Below are positions 45,679 to 56,156 of a stretch of 64,000 bases of DNA, in pieces; position 1 is the stretch's first letter, and every line of letters starts with the position of its first letter. The stretch covers positions 19,703,001 through 19,767,000 of the forward strand of contig NC_066312.1 of the NCBI RefSeq assembly GCF_905404315.1, written 5' to 3'. Origin of the DNA: Leptidea sinapis (lineage: Eukaryota; Arthropoda; Insecta; Lepidoptera; Pieridae). The translations under genes were made by a program, and so were the position numbers. A model generated the notes under the pieces. The model searched no databases and was not told the origin of the DNA. It worked only from the letters and a program-made list of their open reading frames with translations.

Positions 45679-46440
45679 CATTGTACTTACGTGATGGTGA
45701 TACTTGCTAATGTCGCAATAACGACCAATAAAGAATTAAATTTTCTTCTCATACCCTCATATCAAAAACATCCGAACGCCCTGACCTAGGCGAAGCCCTA
45801 GGAAAGTCTTATGCTTTAAGACGAGCAAACATTAACCGAATTTCGAGCCGCAAATACAAACTTTCGTCAGGCCACTGCTTATGACGTCCACTGCTTCGAC
45901 CACCACAACCAGGACTACGACTGTAACAACTATTATAGTATTCACACTATGATGACGCTCACGGTTCGACATAACAAAAGCAACAATGATCTAATAAAAC
46001 GCAAACAAAGCAAAAATATGTCCACCTACGTAAAAAAAGAACACCACTTAACAACGACAGAACCACCAATATTCACTAACTGAATTACTGTAAAACACAA
46101 AAAGATGTAACAATAAAAGTGGGCGAAAGAAGTATCCCACTTCTGAAATTAGGAAATAAGATCAAAAAGGATTTTTAAGCTTCTAAGAATAGATTTCAAA
46201 CAACACAATGACGATATATTCGAATAGAAATCGGGCAGAGTAATATCCTAACTAGTCAACGGTTGCAGCGAAAATGTGTCGACGCTAGGGAGACGCCACC
46301 TTTTATAGACGTCTTTACCCTGTCCACCTGTCACTGTCAACACAATTTAAATAATTACTCACTACAAACAATCAATACGAAAACGGACTGGGTTTCGGTG
46401 AGTTCACGGACCGACGACAAACGAAGTAATGGGCATCAAC

Positions 46441-47660
46441 TTTTTTTTTTTTTTTTGCGCCCAAGCAAGGGAATGGGCTACCCTCCGGGATAACGACGGG
46501 AGGGAGGTGGTGAATGCTCATGCATACCAACGCAGCCTAAGTCTGCGTTGGTTATGTGGGACTCACGTGAAAACCTAGGTGCCTACCCACTAAACACCAC
46601 CTGCAGTTGGCTTTGGGCAGGTGCCCTCTAAGCCTACATCGAAGGCGACCTTCTCATGGGGAGAGAGAGGCGCAAGCGGCACTCCCTATGGAGTTTCCGC
46701 TGGGATATTGCACAGAGGGTGCTATCTAATTGGGACTAGTCACATCAGAAGGATGATCACAAAATAGAGGTGAATCTAATTGTCCCCGGATGCCAAGAGG
46801 CGTTCCAGGTCAGACGAGAGTTTGTTAGGGGGATCGGAGAGGGCGTGTCTGGGCCTCCTGACTTGATAACGTGAAGGAGGGGAGGCGGTATAATCCGCTG
46901 CCTCCTTAATCAGGGGATTTGGGTGATTGTCTGAGGACTTAAAGAAAGTTTCAGACAAGCACTTAAGGTGTTGTTGGATGGTGGGGAGCTCTAAGTCCCG
47001 GTGAAGGTCTGCGTTTCTAACACACCAGTGGGCATTGACAGCCTTACGGCAGAAAATGGATTGAACTGTTTGTAGTTTGTCTATAATATTGGGTTTCGCA
47101 TGAGCGAAAACTGGAGCGGCGTAAGTCATAACCGGTCGAATGCAAACCTTGAAGAGTGTTCGCTTGTTCCTAAAAGACATTTTACTGTGCCTACCTAACA
47201 TACTGTTTAGGCGGTACAGATAGAAGCGGGCGGTTCCGGTCACCTTCTTGACGTGAGGCCTGAAGGTGAGTTGGGAGTCGAGGGTCACACCCAAGTACTT
47301 GGTTGTGGACCTGAAGGGGATAGGGGAGCCTAATAGATGAATGGGTCGATCCCGGCAGAAGCGTCTGCGCTTAAAATCAAAACGGACTGCGGAGCTTTTA
47401 TCCGGGTTGACCTCAATACGCCATTTCCTAAACCAGTCACCTAGCTCATTAACTGAGCGTTGGAGCCTGGAGAGGACTGAAGATATCTGTTGGGACTGGA
47501 CGTAGAGAGCGGTATCGTCAGCGAAAAGAGAGAGTTGGACTCCATTTCTAGGGATGGGAATATCGTTGGTATACGATATGTATAGAAGTGGTGAGAGCAC
47601 TGAGCCCTGTGATACCCCAGCCGTGAGCAGGCGAGGGGAGGAGAGGACACCTTCGTGTCA
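46441..47660 (-). mobile_element. 5'-truncated Jockey-type LINE insertion with 10-bp TSD
   Basis: Plus-strand poly(T) (46441-46457) is the minus-strand poly(A) tail. gggcatcaac lies directly outside at 46431-46440 and 47661-47670. The 1.2-kb insert holds the 3' UTR (46458-46775) and the C-terminal half of the RT. A clean target-primed insertion. Confidence 0.9.
46776..47655 (-). pseudogene. Jockey-like reverse transcriptase, C-terminal half (frame intact)
   Basis: The open frame runs from the truncated 5' end through RLLTAGVSQGSVLSPLLYIS, then QLSLFADDTALYVQS (catalytic FADD), ELGDWFRKWRIEVNPDKS, TTKYLGVTLDSQLTFRPH, RPVMTYAAPVFAHAKP and NADLHRDLELPTIQQHL, to the stop at 46776. Palm and thumb motifs are present, but the endonuclease and fingers are missing. 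The long undamaged frame and the intact poly(A) and target duplication point to a recent insertion. Same clade as the fragment at 4649-5523. Confidence 0.9.
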
Positions 47661-47670
47661 GGGCATCAAC

Positions 47671-48329
47671 TGTTCTGCTACCGCTTATATAGCGGTCTGT
47701 CGGCTGCTAGTGGGGAGAGGTGACGTCACGTCTTGAAAATTTTCTTGTGTTTCTACGAAAAGAGTATGTCAATTGAACTTAGATGGTAGTTATTATTTAT
47801 CACAACTTTAGCTTAAGATTTAAATGTCTTACTAGAAAACTACACTCGAGCAGAATTAAAATTTAAATTCTCGTACACATTAGTGTAGTAGGTCACACAA
47901 GTTCAAGGTCAGAACTTTCCACGTGTTTATTTACATTTCGCTTCAAAGTGAAAATGTTATAAAATGAAACAGCATTTCATCTTTGTCGTAACTCCACTTC
48001 CATATAGACTAATTAATGTTGAATGTATTTCCTGCGCTCGAATTCCGAGTACTTTTATATAGAGTGACATTGAATTTCTCTGCACAAAATTCTACATTTA
48101 CAAGTTCAATGGCGAACGTAATTAAATACGAGTTTGTATTTTTTAAATAAGAGCTCATACTTTCTGTTATTTATTAGCTAACTATTCCTTTTCTATTTTG
48201 ATTTGATTTAAACATGCACATATTAAATGAATACAATGTTGTGAAAAATTCACAAAAAGCTGGTAAACAACCTTAAGAGAACTTTTTTGCAATAACGAAC
48301 ATATTATGCTCCCTGTGATTCCCGAGGAC
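47671..48329. other. Intergenic, nothing recognised
   Basis: Contains a short palindrome, accgcttatatagcggt (about 47679-47695). No open frame. Confidence 0.4.
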
Positions 48330-50590
48330 GTGAAAAGAATAAGACAGTCCCAGGCCCATGGGAGGCGTAAGGGACGACTTACGCCTCCGAGGGAGAGTCA
48401 CGCTGCTGTTTTCCGAAGTCAGCACGACTCACCCGGATGACACGGACAGAATGCCGGCGTGCAGTAGGGGCCTAGTGCCACTATGTTTCGCATAGGTAGC
48501 AGGTGCTAAGAATCCGCGGGTATCATACCATAAACGAAAACCACTGGCCCTGGCCACATATAATGTCATGATACTGCGAAAAGACGAGAAAATGGGCAAG
48601 CTGGGGAAATCTTTGGACAGACTATGATGGGATATCGTAGGGTTATCTGAAGTGCAATGACAGGGTGAGGACTCGATAATCTTAAATTCCCTACTTCTGC
48701 TCTACTTCCGATAGGGTCATCATAGTTCCAGGGTAGTATCGTCTTCCTCGTCCACAAGTCTCTCGTCAACAACGTTACTGAGTCGAGGAATGTGTCGACT
48801 AGGATAGCGTACCTAATACTCAGAATTACTGAACGTTATTCGTTCAAGGTCAATCAGGATTACGCTTCGACACACACAGACGAGTAGGTGGATGCTATGT
48901 ATGAGGACATATCAACAACCATCCACACCCCAAAGACCCATTTCAATGTTGTCATGGGAGACTTAAACGCAAAACTTGGGAAACGTAGCGGCAATGAGTT
49001 AAGATTGAGGCAATTTGGTTATAGAAATCGAAACGCACCCAACCATATCCTAAACCCGAAAACTTTCAACTCGAATTACAAAACCGATTCGAACGCCTCG
49101 GTGACTTGCCGTGGACGAGAATATAAACAGGTTCATGAAACCTGTTTAAACTGCTGGGTCTAAGTTCTTCAATGCCAGCCGTCTAAAACGAACTGGTAAA
49201 ATTTCAAATTCTACCTTCAAATTGATGGATGTAAAACGTCAAATGGCCCTTGGACGATGATCCACAGTATACGCGGCTATATAAACAGATCTCCAAGTCA
49301 TTGACTCTATAGACGATATAGACCACTATGACACAGAGTGAGTAAAGGCAGGTGTGTATAGACCGTAACAAGGGCTCTAAAGTATTCGCACGAGACTTGT
49401 CTAGAGAGAGGGACGTCGAAAAGTTCTACGGACAGCTATACACAACACGGGCACGTGTCAACAACAAGGCTGCAGACCCAAGAGCCAAATTACCCTTAAG
49501 ATTAGACGTAAGCAATATGTACGAAATTAGGATGGTCCTAAAATTGCTTAAAAACAACAAGGCACCGAGTGATGATGTAATCACAGCGAAGCTTTTGAAC
49601 GCTGGTGGTACTCCTGTACTTAAGATCCTCTAGAAGTTATTCAATCCTTCATCGTCGAGGGAAGAACTACGCAAAAATGGCATACAAGTAAAGTGGTGCT
49701 GCTCTTCAAAAAGGGAATAAAATGCTTTTGAAGATCTTAAGGCCGATATCACAACAAGTCCACATACATACTCTACGGCAAGTTATACAGAAGACAGAGG
49801 ATATAATCTATAAGCAAAGGAGTATAACCAGCCAATATTCTTGGCGTTCGTGGAATGTGGGACAGCCTTTGATTCGATCGAGATCTGGACGGTACTTCAG
49901 TCGCTCCAAAAATGCCACATTGAATATCAATATATCGAAGCGTTGAATTGTTTGTATGGAAACGCCACCATGTCAGTCCGTCTCCAGGATCAAGAAGATG
50001 GAAAATGTCTTTAAGATTCTGAATACATCACTCACCTTCGATTCGCAGACGATATCGTAATCATGACAGAGACCATGGAAGACAGCCATATGCTCGATGG
50101 CCTCAATATTGATTCTCACTCGTCCCAAATACCACAGTGTTTAAAGACGAAGGTTTTCAACCAATATGTGTTGCTAGTGATGACTTACTGTACACAGACG
50201 TGGTTGCAATATGGGCCTGATGAGAAAAGCTCATGGTCGCTTAGAGGGCAATGGATGGGGCTCTGCTCGGAGTTTCCCTTCAAGATCGAAACAGAAATGA
50301 ACACAACCAATACCACTGACATAGCCCAAATGTTCGCGAAACTGAAGTGGCAGGGCACATAGTTCAATGGGTAAATGGCCGTTCGGGCAGTAAACTCCTC
50401 GAATGGCGACCACGTACCGGAAGGCGCAGTGTTTGTGGGCCCCCAGCAAGATGGATCTAAGATCTGGGTCAATGTCGCCGGAATACTTTGGACGCAGGAC
50501 CGATCGTCGTGGAGTTTTTTGGGGGAGGCCTTTATCCAGCAGTAGAAGTCTTCCGGCTGATTATGATGATGATGATTGTACTGAATTGTG
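48330..50590 (+). pseudogene. RTE-clade LINE, degenerate, endonuclease to 3' end
   Basis: Order on the plus strand: LATYNVMILRKDEKMGKLGK (48552-48612, start of the endonuclease); IVGLSEVQ; KTHFNVVMGDLNAKLGKRSG (about 48930-48995, EEP GDxN motif); KVFARDLSRERDVEKFYGQL (49380-49440); MVLKLLKNNKAPSDDVITAK (about 49530-49590, RT fingers); FDSIEIW (about 49870); LRFADDIVIMTE (50034-50070, catalytic FADD intact); SSWSLRGQWMGLCSEFP (50226-50280). It ends gggggaggcctttatccagc and a TGA-type microsatellite (50560-50577), the usual RTE tail. About 2.2 kb with many stops, frameshifts and internal deletions. Family match to 690-1500 and 24700-25105. Confidence 0.85.
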
Positions 50591-51169
50591 ACTTTATTGA
50601 ATAAATTTTTGTGCTAATAATCAACGATAGATAATATGACAAGACTTACTTACGCCCTATTTTCATTCATTTAGTCTTTACATTTCATAAATAAAGCTAG
50701 TAAATAGTATGAGCACTTCGTTTTCTATAATGATTGCCTTTAAACCGCAGGATGTGGCGCCTATGCAAATCATTGCGTTGTGGATGTTTAATTAAGCACT
50801 CCCATTAGGTCACTTGATCGTACATTTACTGACGCATTGGTAATATAGTGGTAATATATTTGTTAAATAATTTCAGTTTAAGACTATATTTAAATAGCAT
50901 AGCATACACGACATAGGTAATAGGGGCTGGTGTATAATAATATCATTTTTTATATCCCTATTGATGCTGGCCAGTTACAATTTCCTTTTACTTGCTACGG
51001 GTTAACGGCTGGAGTAATTAAACGTTTTGGTTGCAGTGACACTTAATGAGGTCACGCTGCAATATTTAAAATGGGATTAATATAGTATTAGTGTAAACAG
51101 CTTTTACATAACCGCTTTATAATTGCCAATTTTTTAAAGTATTAAGATGTATATAGTATGTTATACATA
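50591..51169. other. Intergenic, nothing recognised
   Basis: No supported feature. Confidence 0.4.
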
Positions 51170-51430
51170 AGAGATAGACATGCCATCGCGGATTTTTCTG
51201 TGGACCTGTATAAGATACACAACTCCATACATTATTTTGTTATATCTCAAAGGGTTTTGACAGCGTTTTCGTTGAAACCTCCAAGAGGGCTTATTTTTGA
51301 GAGGAAGACATAATAGGCCATGACGCACTTTTCTGTAGAACTATATAAGATACACGATTCCATCAAACATTAGTTTTTTATATTATCTCAAACGCTTTAG
51401 ACAGCGTTTTCGGTGAAAGCTCCCAGATGG
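51170..51430 (+). repeat. Two-copy tandem repeat, ~128-bp period
   Basis: Both copies carry tttttctgt...tataagatacac, then tatctcaaa, then agacagcgttttcg-type ends, with moderate divergence. Copies about 51170-51297 and 51298-51430. Confidence 0.75.
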
Positions 51431-52940
51431 CTTTTTATTTTGACATGTCCAACAAATATCCTATTTGTATAAGGCGAAGGAGATCGACGTTGAGTAGGTT
51501 GCAGACAATTACGGACGATCGATGGCGTGCGGCGTGCGCGCTTCCTCCCCATGCACTGCCAAATACGATTTACGATGGGAAGTTGACGGATACGCCAAAG
51601 CACCAGATTTTTTGTGGAGATCAATTTGTCAAAATATAGTTTTTTTCCTATAAAATATTGTAGTCCTTGGGTGAAAATATGATACATTTTTTTTCTCATA
51701 GTACTCATGCATATAGTTCAGTATACAACCATAATATTAATAATATAATATCACTTTTTATGTTGAAATCCGGTTCACGCCGCTGCTCGCCGCGTACGTT
51801 ATAAGGGGCCAGTGGACACTCACACTGCCCCGGATCATTGTAGTAGTGCAACCATTTAGCGTGGTTGTATGAAGGTTACTCTCTATACCATTTAATTTAC
51901 TCATGGGGTCGCCGCGACCCTTCGGTACTGCGCTGGCGCATGAGAATTGCGATCTCTGCGCAGTTCTTACAAATCGAAAACCTTCAGGCTTCAATGTTAT
52001 TTGAATACTCATATGACACTGTTGGGCCTGGGCCTTCCATATTCAGGCGCCGGGTATCACAGTGCAGTTTCATTAATAAGTAGCGATTTATTGCGAAATC
52101 TAACAATAACCTCTAAAACCGCCAAGTCGACGATATAACCGCGACTTATAGCTAAATTCACAACAAATACCTGAACCCAGCTTCCCTTCTATGAGTCTGA
52201 ATCCAAGCACAATAATAAATGCATACGAAAGTAAAACAACAAAGAGGGTTGATAGCTGTTTTCACAAAAAAATCCCAAAGTAATTAAAGTTGAGTAAACT
52301 ATCGAGTGTCTCAATAAAAAGGGTGTTGCTTTGATTGTGAGATGTGATCATAACGTTTCTAACTTCACTAATTGTTCACCATCTTCATTAAAACTTCAAA
52401 ACACGATACTCTTAGCAGGTATCCGGTATCGCTGTATCACAGCAAACATTGTTAGTGTTAAATAATAAATATTGTTCAATAAGTAATCCTTTATTATATA
52501 AAGTAATTAATATTTAACCATGAAATGATGTCATGTGATATTTCAGCATAATATATCTGATACAATTATTTTCGGGAACACCCAAATACTACTATATATG
52601 TTTGTTCATTCCCGATTTCAATGCTTAGATTTTCAAAAGTCCAACTAATAATGTTTTGTATTGAAAATCACTAAATTTATTATACCGAAAGTCGTAAATG
52701 CAATTTGTTTGGTAAAAATAGTGGCGATTCATCATAGAGGCTGATAATCTCAATTATTGGTGAAACATTTGGATTAGTTCAGATCAGAACTGTGACATGA
52801 AAGCACAAAGGCGAGCTAGAGAAACTTATGTGCCGCGGGAGTGGCCGTCAGCGCCAGTTCCTAGATAAAATATATAATTTGAAAAAGAATCAGTATTTAT
52901 CAAAATAAAAAAAAACAGTTCTTAGGTAAAAATACAATAA
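51431..52940. other. Intergenic, nothing firmly recognised
   Basis: Several overlapping chance open frames on both strands near 51750-52080 (GC-richer). None resembles a known protein. Confidence 0.35.
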
Positions 52941-52944
52941 GACG

Positions 52945-53195
52945 TGCGTATTATTACGGTTAGCAATCCTACCTACTAAGCTAGAGCTCCCGGGTTCGAA
53001 TCCCGGTAAGTGCAAGCATTTATATGATGAATGGATGTTTGTTTCCGAGTCATGGATGTTTAAATGTATTTATGTATGTTTAAGTAAGTATATTGTATTA
53101 AATATATCATTGTCTTGTAACCCATAACACAGGCTATATATGCTTAACTTGGGGCAAGATAATTTGTGTAAAAAGTGTGTCAATATTATTATTAT
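52945..53195 (+). mobile_element. tRNA-derived SINE (second family), plus strand
   Basis: ctactaagctagagctcccg then B-box gggttcgaatcccggtaa (52991-53008), followed by tttatgtatgtttaagtaag, cccataacacaggctatata and ttggggcaagataatttgtg, ending in a tattattat microsatellite. Same family as 36340-36545. Confidence 0.8.
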
Positions 53196-53620
53196 TATCA
53201 TCAATATTATAAAAAAATCGCGATATTGCTTGATAGACCAGTGAAGCCTGTGAAAATGATTAAAAGAGAAAAAAAATTTAGATATAGGCCAATTATAAAG
53301 GCCATCTCTGCAACTTCCCGCTAATTCCATACCTAAACGTTTCAAATTGTACTTACCAGCTCTATATATATATCCCAGCTCTTCGAGCTCAAAAATATAG
53401 TTTATTTTATTATGAGTATAATATATTCGAACTTAAAAGTCTGATAAAAATAAAACCCTATTTCATTAATTTAAATTTTCACTGACTGGCACTGAATTCA
53501 AACCTATCAATAGGTAGCACATATAAATAATAGTATTTTATTAATATTAAAGGTGAAGGTTTGCATAAGAGGTATATTAAATTAAATTTTTAGTTTTTTG
53601 ATAGTTTTCAGTTTTTGAAG
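53196..53620. other. Intergenic, nothing recognised
   Basis: AT-rich; no supported feature. Confidence 0.4.
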
Positions 53621-53759
53621 TCGGTTTTTTAAACGTAGTTTTTTTATGATGTTATGAGCTGATTCGTTTTTGGAATCGATCGGTAAAGCCGTTTAAAAGT
53701 TATTCCAAAAAAAACACATATATTTTTTTTTGTTTCGTAGTACACGTTCATAAATACAA

Positions 53760-53912
53760 ACGTACGGACACCATCACAAGAATTGCTTCCTAGGACTTTA
53801 AAACGTGGAGATCTAATGAAAACTCGATTTTCAAAAGACGGGGTAAAACCAATAACTTTCCGAATTTCTAAAAATTTTAAATTTTTTAGGGAAGTTAAAA
53901 ATAATAGTAGGA
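53760..53912 (+). repeat. Fragment related to the Helitron-like part of the foldback arms
   Basis: acgtggagatctaatgaaaactcg, then taaaaccaataactttccga and a gaagttaaaaataa end, parallels 23485-23600 (acgttgagatctgatgaaaa, ataacttttcg, gcagttgaaaaatg). Suggests the same source family. Confidence 0.5.
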
Positions 53913-55046
53913 TTAAGCCCATTGGAAAATGAAGAGAATATGATAGAAATAAAAGGAAAAATAATTTATTTACGGGCGATCTGAGGTCGGAAAGTCGGTT
54001 CGGAAAACGGTCTATCTCGATTTCCGGCGAAACGTTAAAAGAAAAGTTGTAGGTAATTAAGAGCTCTACAACTTTTTATTCACTCTTTTCACATAACCTC
54101 AAAATTTATGGGAAAAATTCAAATAACCAAGTTTTTGGATTTTTATTTTTAACAAAAAAAATTTCCACGAAATTTGGTGAAAAGTTTTTATATCCCAAAT
54201 ACACTGTAACTTGTTTTGATTTGAAATATTAATTTTTTTACCTTAATTTAAACAATTTGTTATGTTTTTTTAAAGTGATACACTTCTGGGAGTAATACAC
54301 AAATAAAATATGAAAACAAAATTCTCTCTCACAAGGGACTCGAATCCACGACCTCTCGCGTTCCGTGCGAGTGCCCTTCCAACTGAGCCAACCGTTCGAG
54401 TGACGTATTGTCATAAAATGTTGTATACTTTGTTCAACTCTCAGGTACTGGCTTCTTCTACAGGATCAACTTTACAGTAATTGATAACCTGTTCAAAAAT
54501 ATAACAGGGAGTCCCACATCGTTCATGAAATTTTGTTTTCAAATTTTAAATTACTTAAATATCGAAAACGAACCGTAATTTTCAATCGAAATTTCTCACG
54601 TCGGTCGGTATATAAGATTTTTCAAAAAAATAGGTGGTCATTTTGTTAAATCTCTACTTTTCGATGGTGCAAAAAAAAACATTTCTATGGTAATAATTGT
54701 TCTCAGAAAATGTAATGCAACGAAAAAACTGGAATCCGAAAATTTTTGTTACATGTACAATTTTGAGCTATTTATTGAAATTTACACTTAAATTATTGAA
54801 AAAAAAAGTAAGATTTCATGTCACATTGATAAACTAAAAATTTTGAAATCGAAATATACTACTATACTATTCTATTCTATATATATACCTGAGTGACCTA
54901 CGGAAAATTTAAGCCCATCAAAAGGTACTTCATAGAGAATTCATATCTGTTATTTCGCAGCCGCAAAAATAAATATTGTAATCAAATCTATTTACAAATG
55001 TAAAAATGTTTCATTGTTATATTCTCTTCCTTTTCCAATGGGCTCA
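53912..55046. repeat. Region bounded by ~30-bp inverted repeats with nested SINE
   Basis: agcccattggaaaatgaaga (about 53914) and its inverse, tcttccttttccaatgggct (about 55024), face each other across 1.1 kb. The interior is AT-rich and non-coding and contains the SINE at 54240-54505. Possible DNA transposon ends; target duplication not found. Confidence 0.5.
54240..54505 (-). mobile_element. tRNA-derived SINE (first family), minus strand
   Basis: Reverse strand has cgaacggttggctcagttgg and gtggattcgagtcccttgtg (tRNA-like block about 54330-54402), with the family flank tgttatgttttttt-aaagtgat (54259 on). The B-box is somewhat decayed. Confidence 0.75.
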
Positions 55047-55249
55047 TATTATGGGTTTTATTATATTATTATATTAAAAATTATTTTGGTCTAAAAAATT
55101 ATCGACCCTGGTCTATGTCAAATTGTCCTTGACGGTGCATAAGAGATGCCATGTTAAAAGTTTGCAAATAATAATTCAGGTGCCAACTATCGTCCGACAC
55201 TTCGAGCAGCTCTGTATTGCACATGGTCAAATAAATAATTAACAATAAA

Positions 55250-55600
55250 ATATATGTTGACACCTGGCAACCCTAGCGTTACGGCTGACTGAGAGCTGGC
55301 AACTACTGTTTTTCAAATTCCTTACATAACTTCCTTTAAAATTACGTAAGATTGATTAAAAAACATATACTTGCTCACACTTAACTGGAGCGAGAACCGT
55401 TTATTAAAATCATGGCAACTTCTGCTTGTGGCCATTTCTTAACTGGCAACCATGCCTTATAGTAAATAAAAACTTCAAATTTGTATTTAAATTATAAAAA
55501 AACATACCTATGTCTACAAATTATCAACAAAAATGTATCTGTTTACACCTTTATGGTGCGGCTGACTGTGAGCTGGCAACCATATTTTAAACCATAATTA
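55250..55600 (+). repeat. Degenerate repeated motif gctgactg-gagctggcaac
   Basis: The words ggctgactgagagctggcaa (about 55283) and ggctgactgtgagctggcaa (about 55559), with related pieces near 55430-55455, suggest an old tandem duplication. Nothing coding. Confidence 0.4.
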
Positions 55601-55968
55601 AAACAAAAACATATATGTGCAATTTACATCAGAAAATTAATTATACTTAAATAAATTACAGGTACTTGCGGCCAATTTTTTATAAGCACCTATCGTTAAT
55701 ACATTCATACTTCCTAAACGTTCATTTAAAATTATTAGTTTCATTAAAAAAACACGTACCGACAGAATCGAGCGGTTGGCTCTTATGCTAATAGATACAT
55801 CAACTAAACCTAATAATGTAGAGTACATAAAAAACGTTCGATATAACTGAACATTAATATACATACATCCACGACAATTTCATGTTGTCATTGTTATCGG
55901 AAGCTCACCGATCACGGTATCAACAACAATTTCGTTAATTGTTGAGCTATTGCGCAAGCGACACCATC

Positions 55969-56001
55969 ATAAAATAATGTGTTCTGAAGATACCATGAAC
56001 A
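55969..56001 (+). promoter_or_regulatory. Core promoter: TATA box and initiator
   Basis: ATAAAATA at 55969-55976 is followed 31 bases downstream (T of TATA to A+1) by acAGTctt at 56000, close to the arthropod initiator. It predicts a 68-base 5' UTR with no upstream ATG before the coding start at 56069. Confidence 0.5.
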
Positions 56002-56068
56002 GTCTTGCTTCGAACGCCGAACAGCGCCGAGGACTACACGCGGTCACGCGCTGCAATCTGACAACAAG

Positions 56069-56156
56069 ATGATTGTGACAGTTATCGCTCTGTTTGTCTT
56101 GACAGTAATCGGATACTTGATCAACTTTGTCACTAAGCCAAGATATTTTCCACCAG
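56069..56156 (+). CDS. Putative cytochrome P450, first coding exon (partial gene)
   Basis: Twenty-nine codons plus one base: MIVTVIALFVLTVIGYLINF, then VTKPRYFPP and the first base of a Gly codon, ending at a good donor (G|gtaaca). A hydrophobic N-terminal anchor followed at once by a basic residue and the proline-rich FPPG hinge is the hallmark of microsomal P450s, which sit on the ER membrane and oxidise lipids, hormones or toxins. The start has a good context (acaacaagATG) and a matching TATA/initiator pair upstream. No exon 2 (expected to begin GPxxLPxxG) was found in the remaining 7.8 kb, so the family cannot be named. Alternatives: another single-pass membrane protein, or chance. Confidence 0.55.

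Larger units (their letters stand above)
43953..46195 (+). repeat. Diverged direct repeat pair, 2.2 kb apart
   Basis: ataagatcaaaaaggg-tt...taagcttctaagaa occurs at about 43953-43995 and 46152-46195. The pair encloses the CR1-like relic and the unexplained C-rich stretch. Too short to be LTRs. Confidence 0.6.

Noticed and set aside
43953..46195. LTR retrotransposon
   Set aside because: The direct repeats are only ~42 bp and diverged, with no primer-binding site, polypurine tract or pol-like frame between them.
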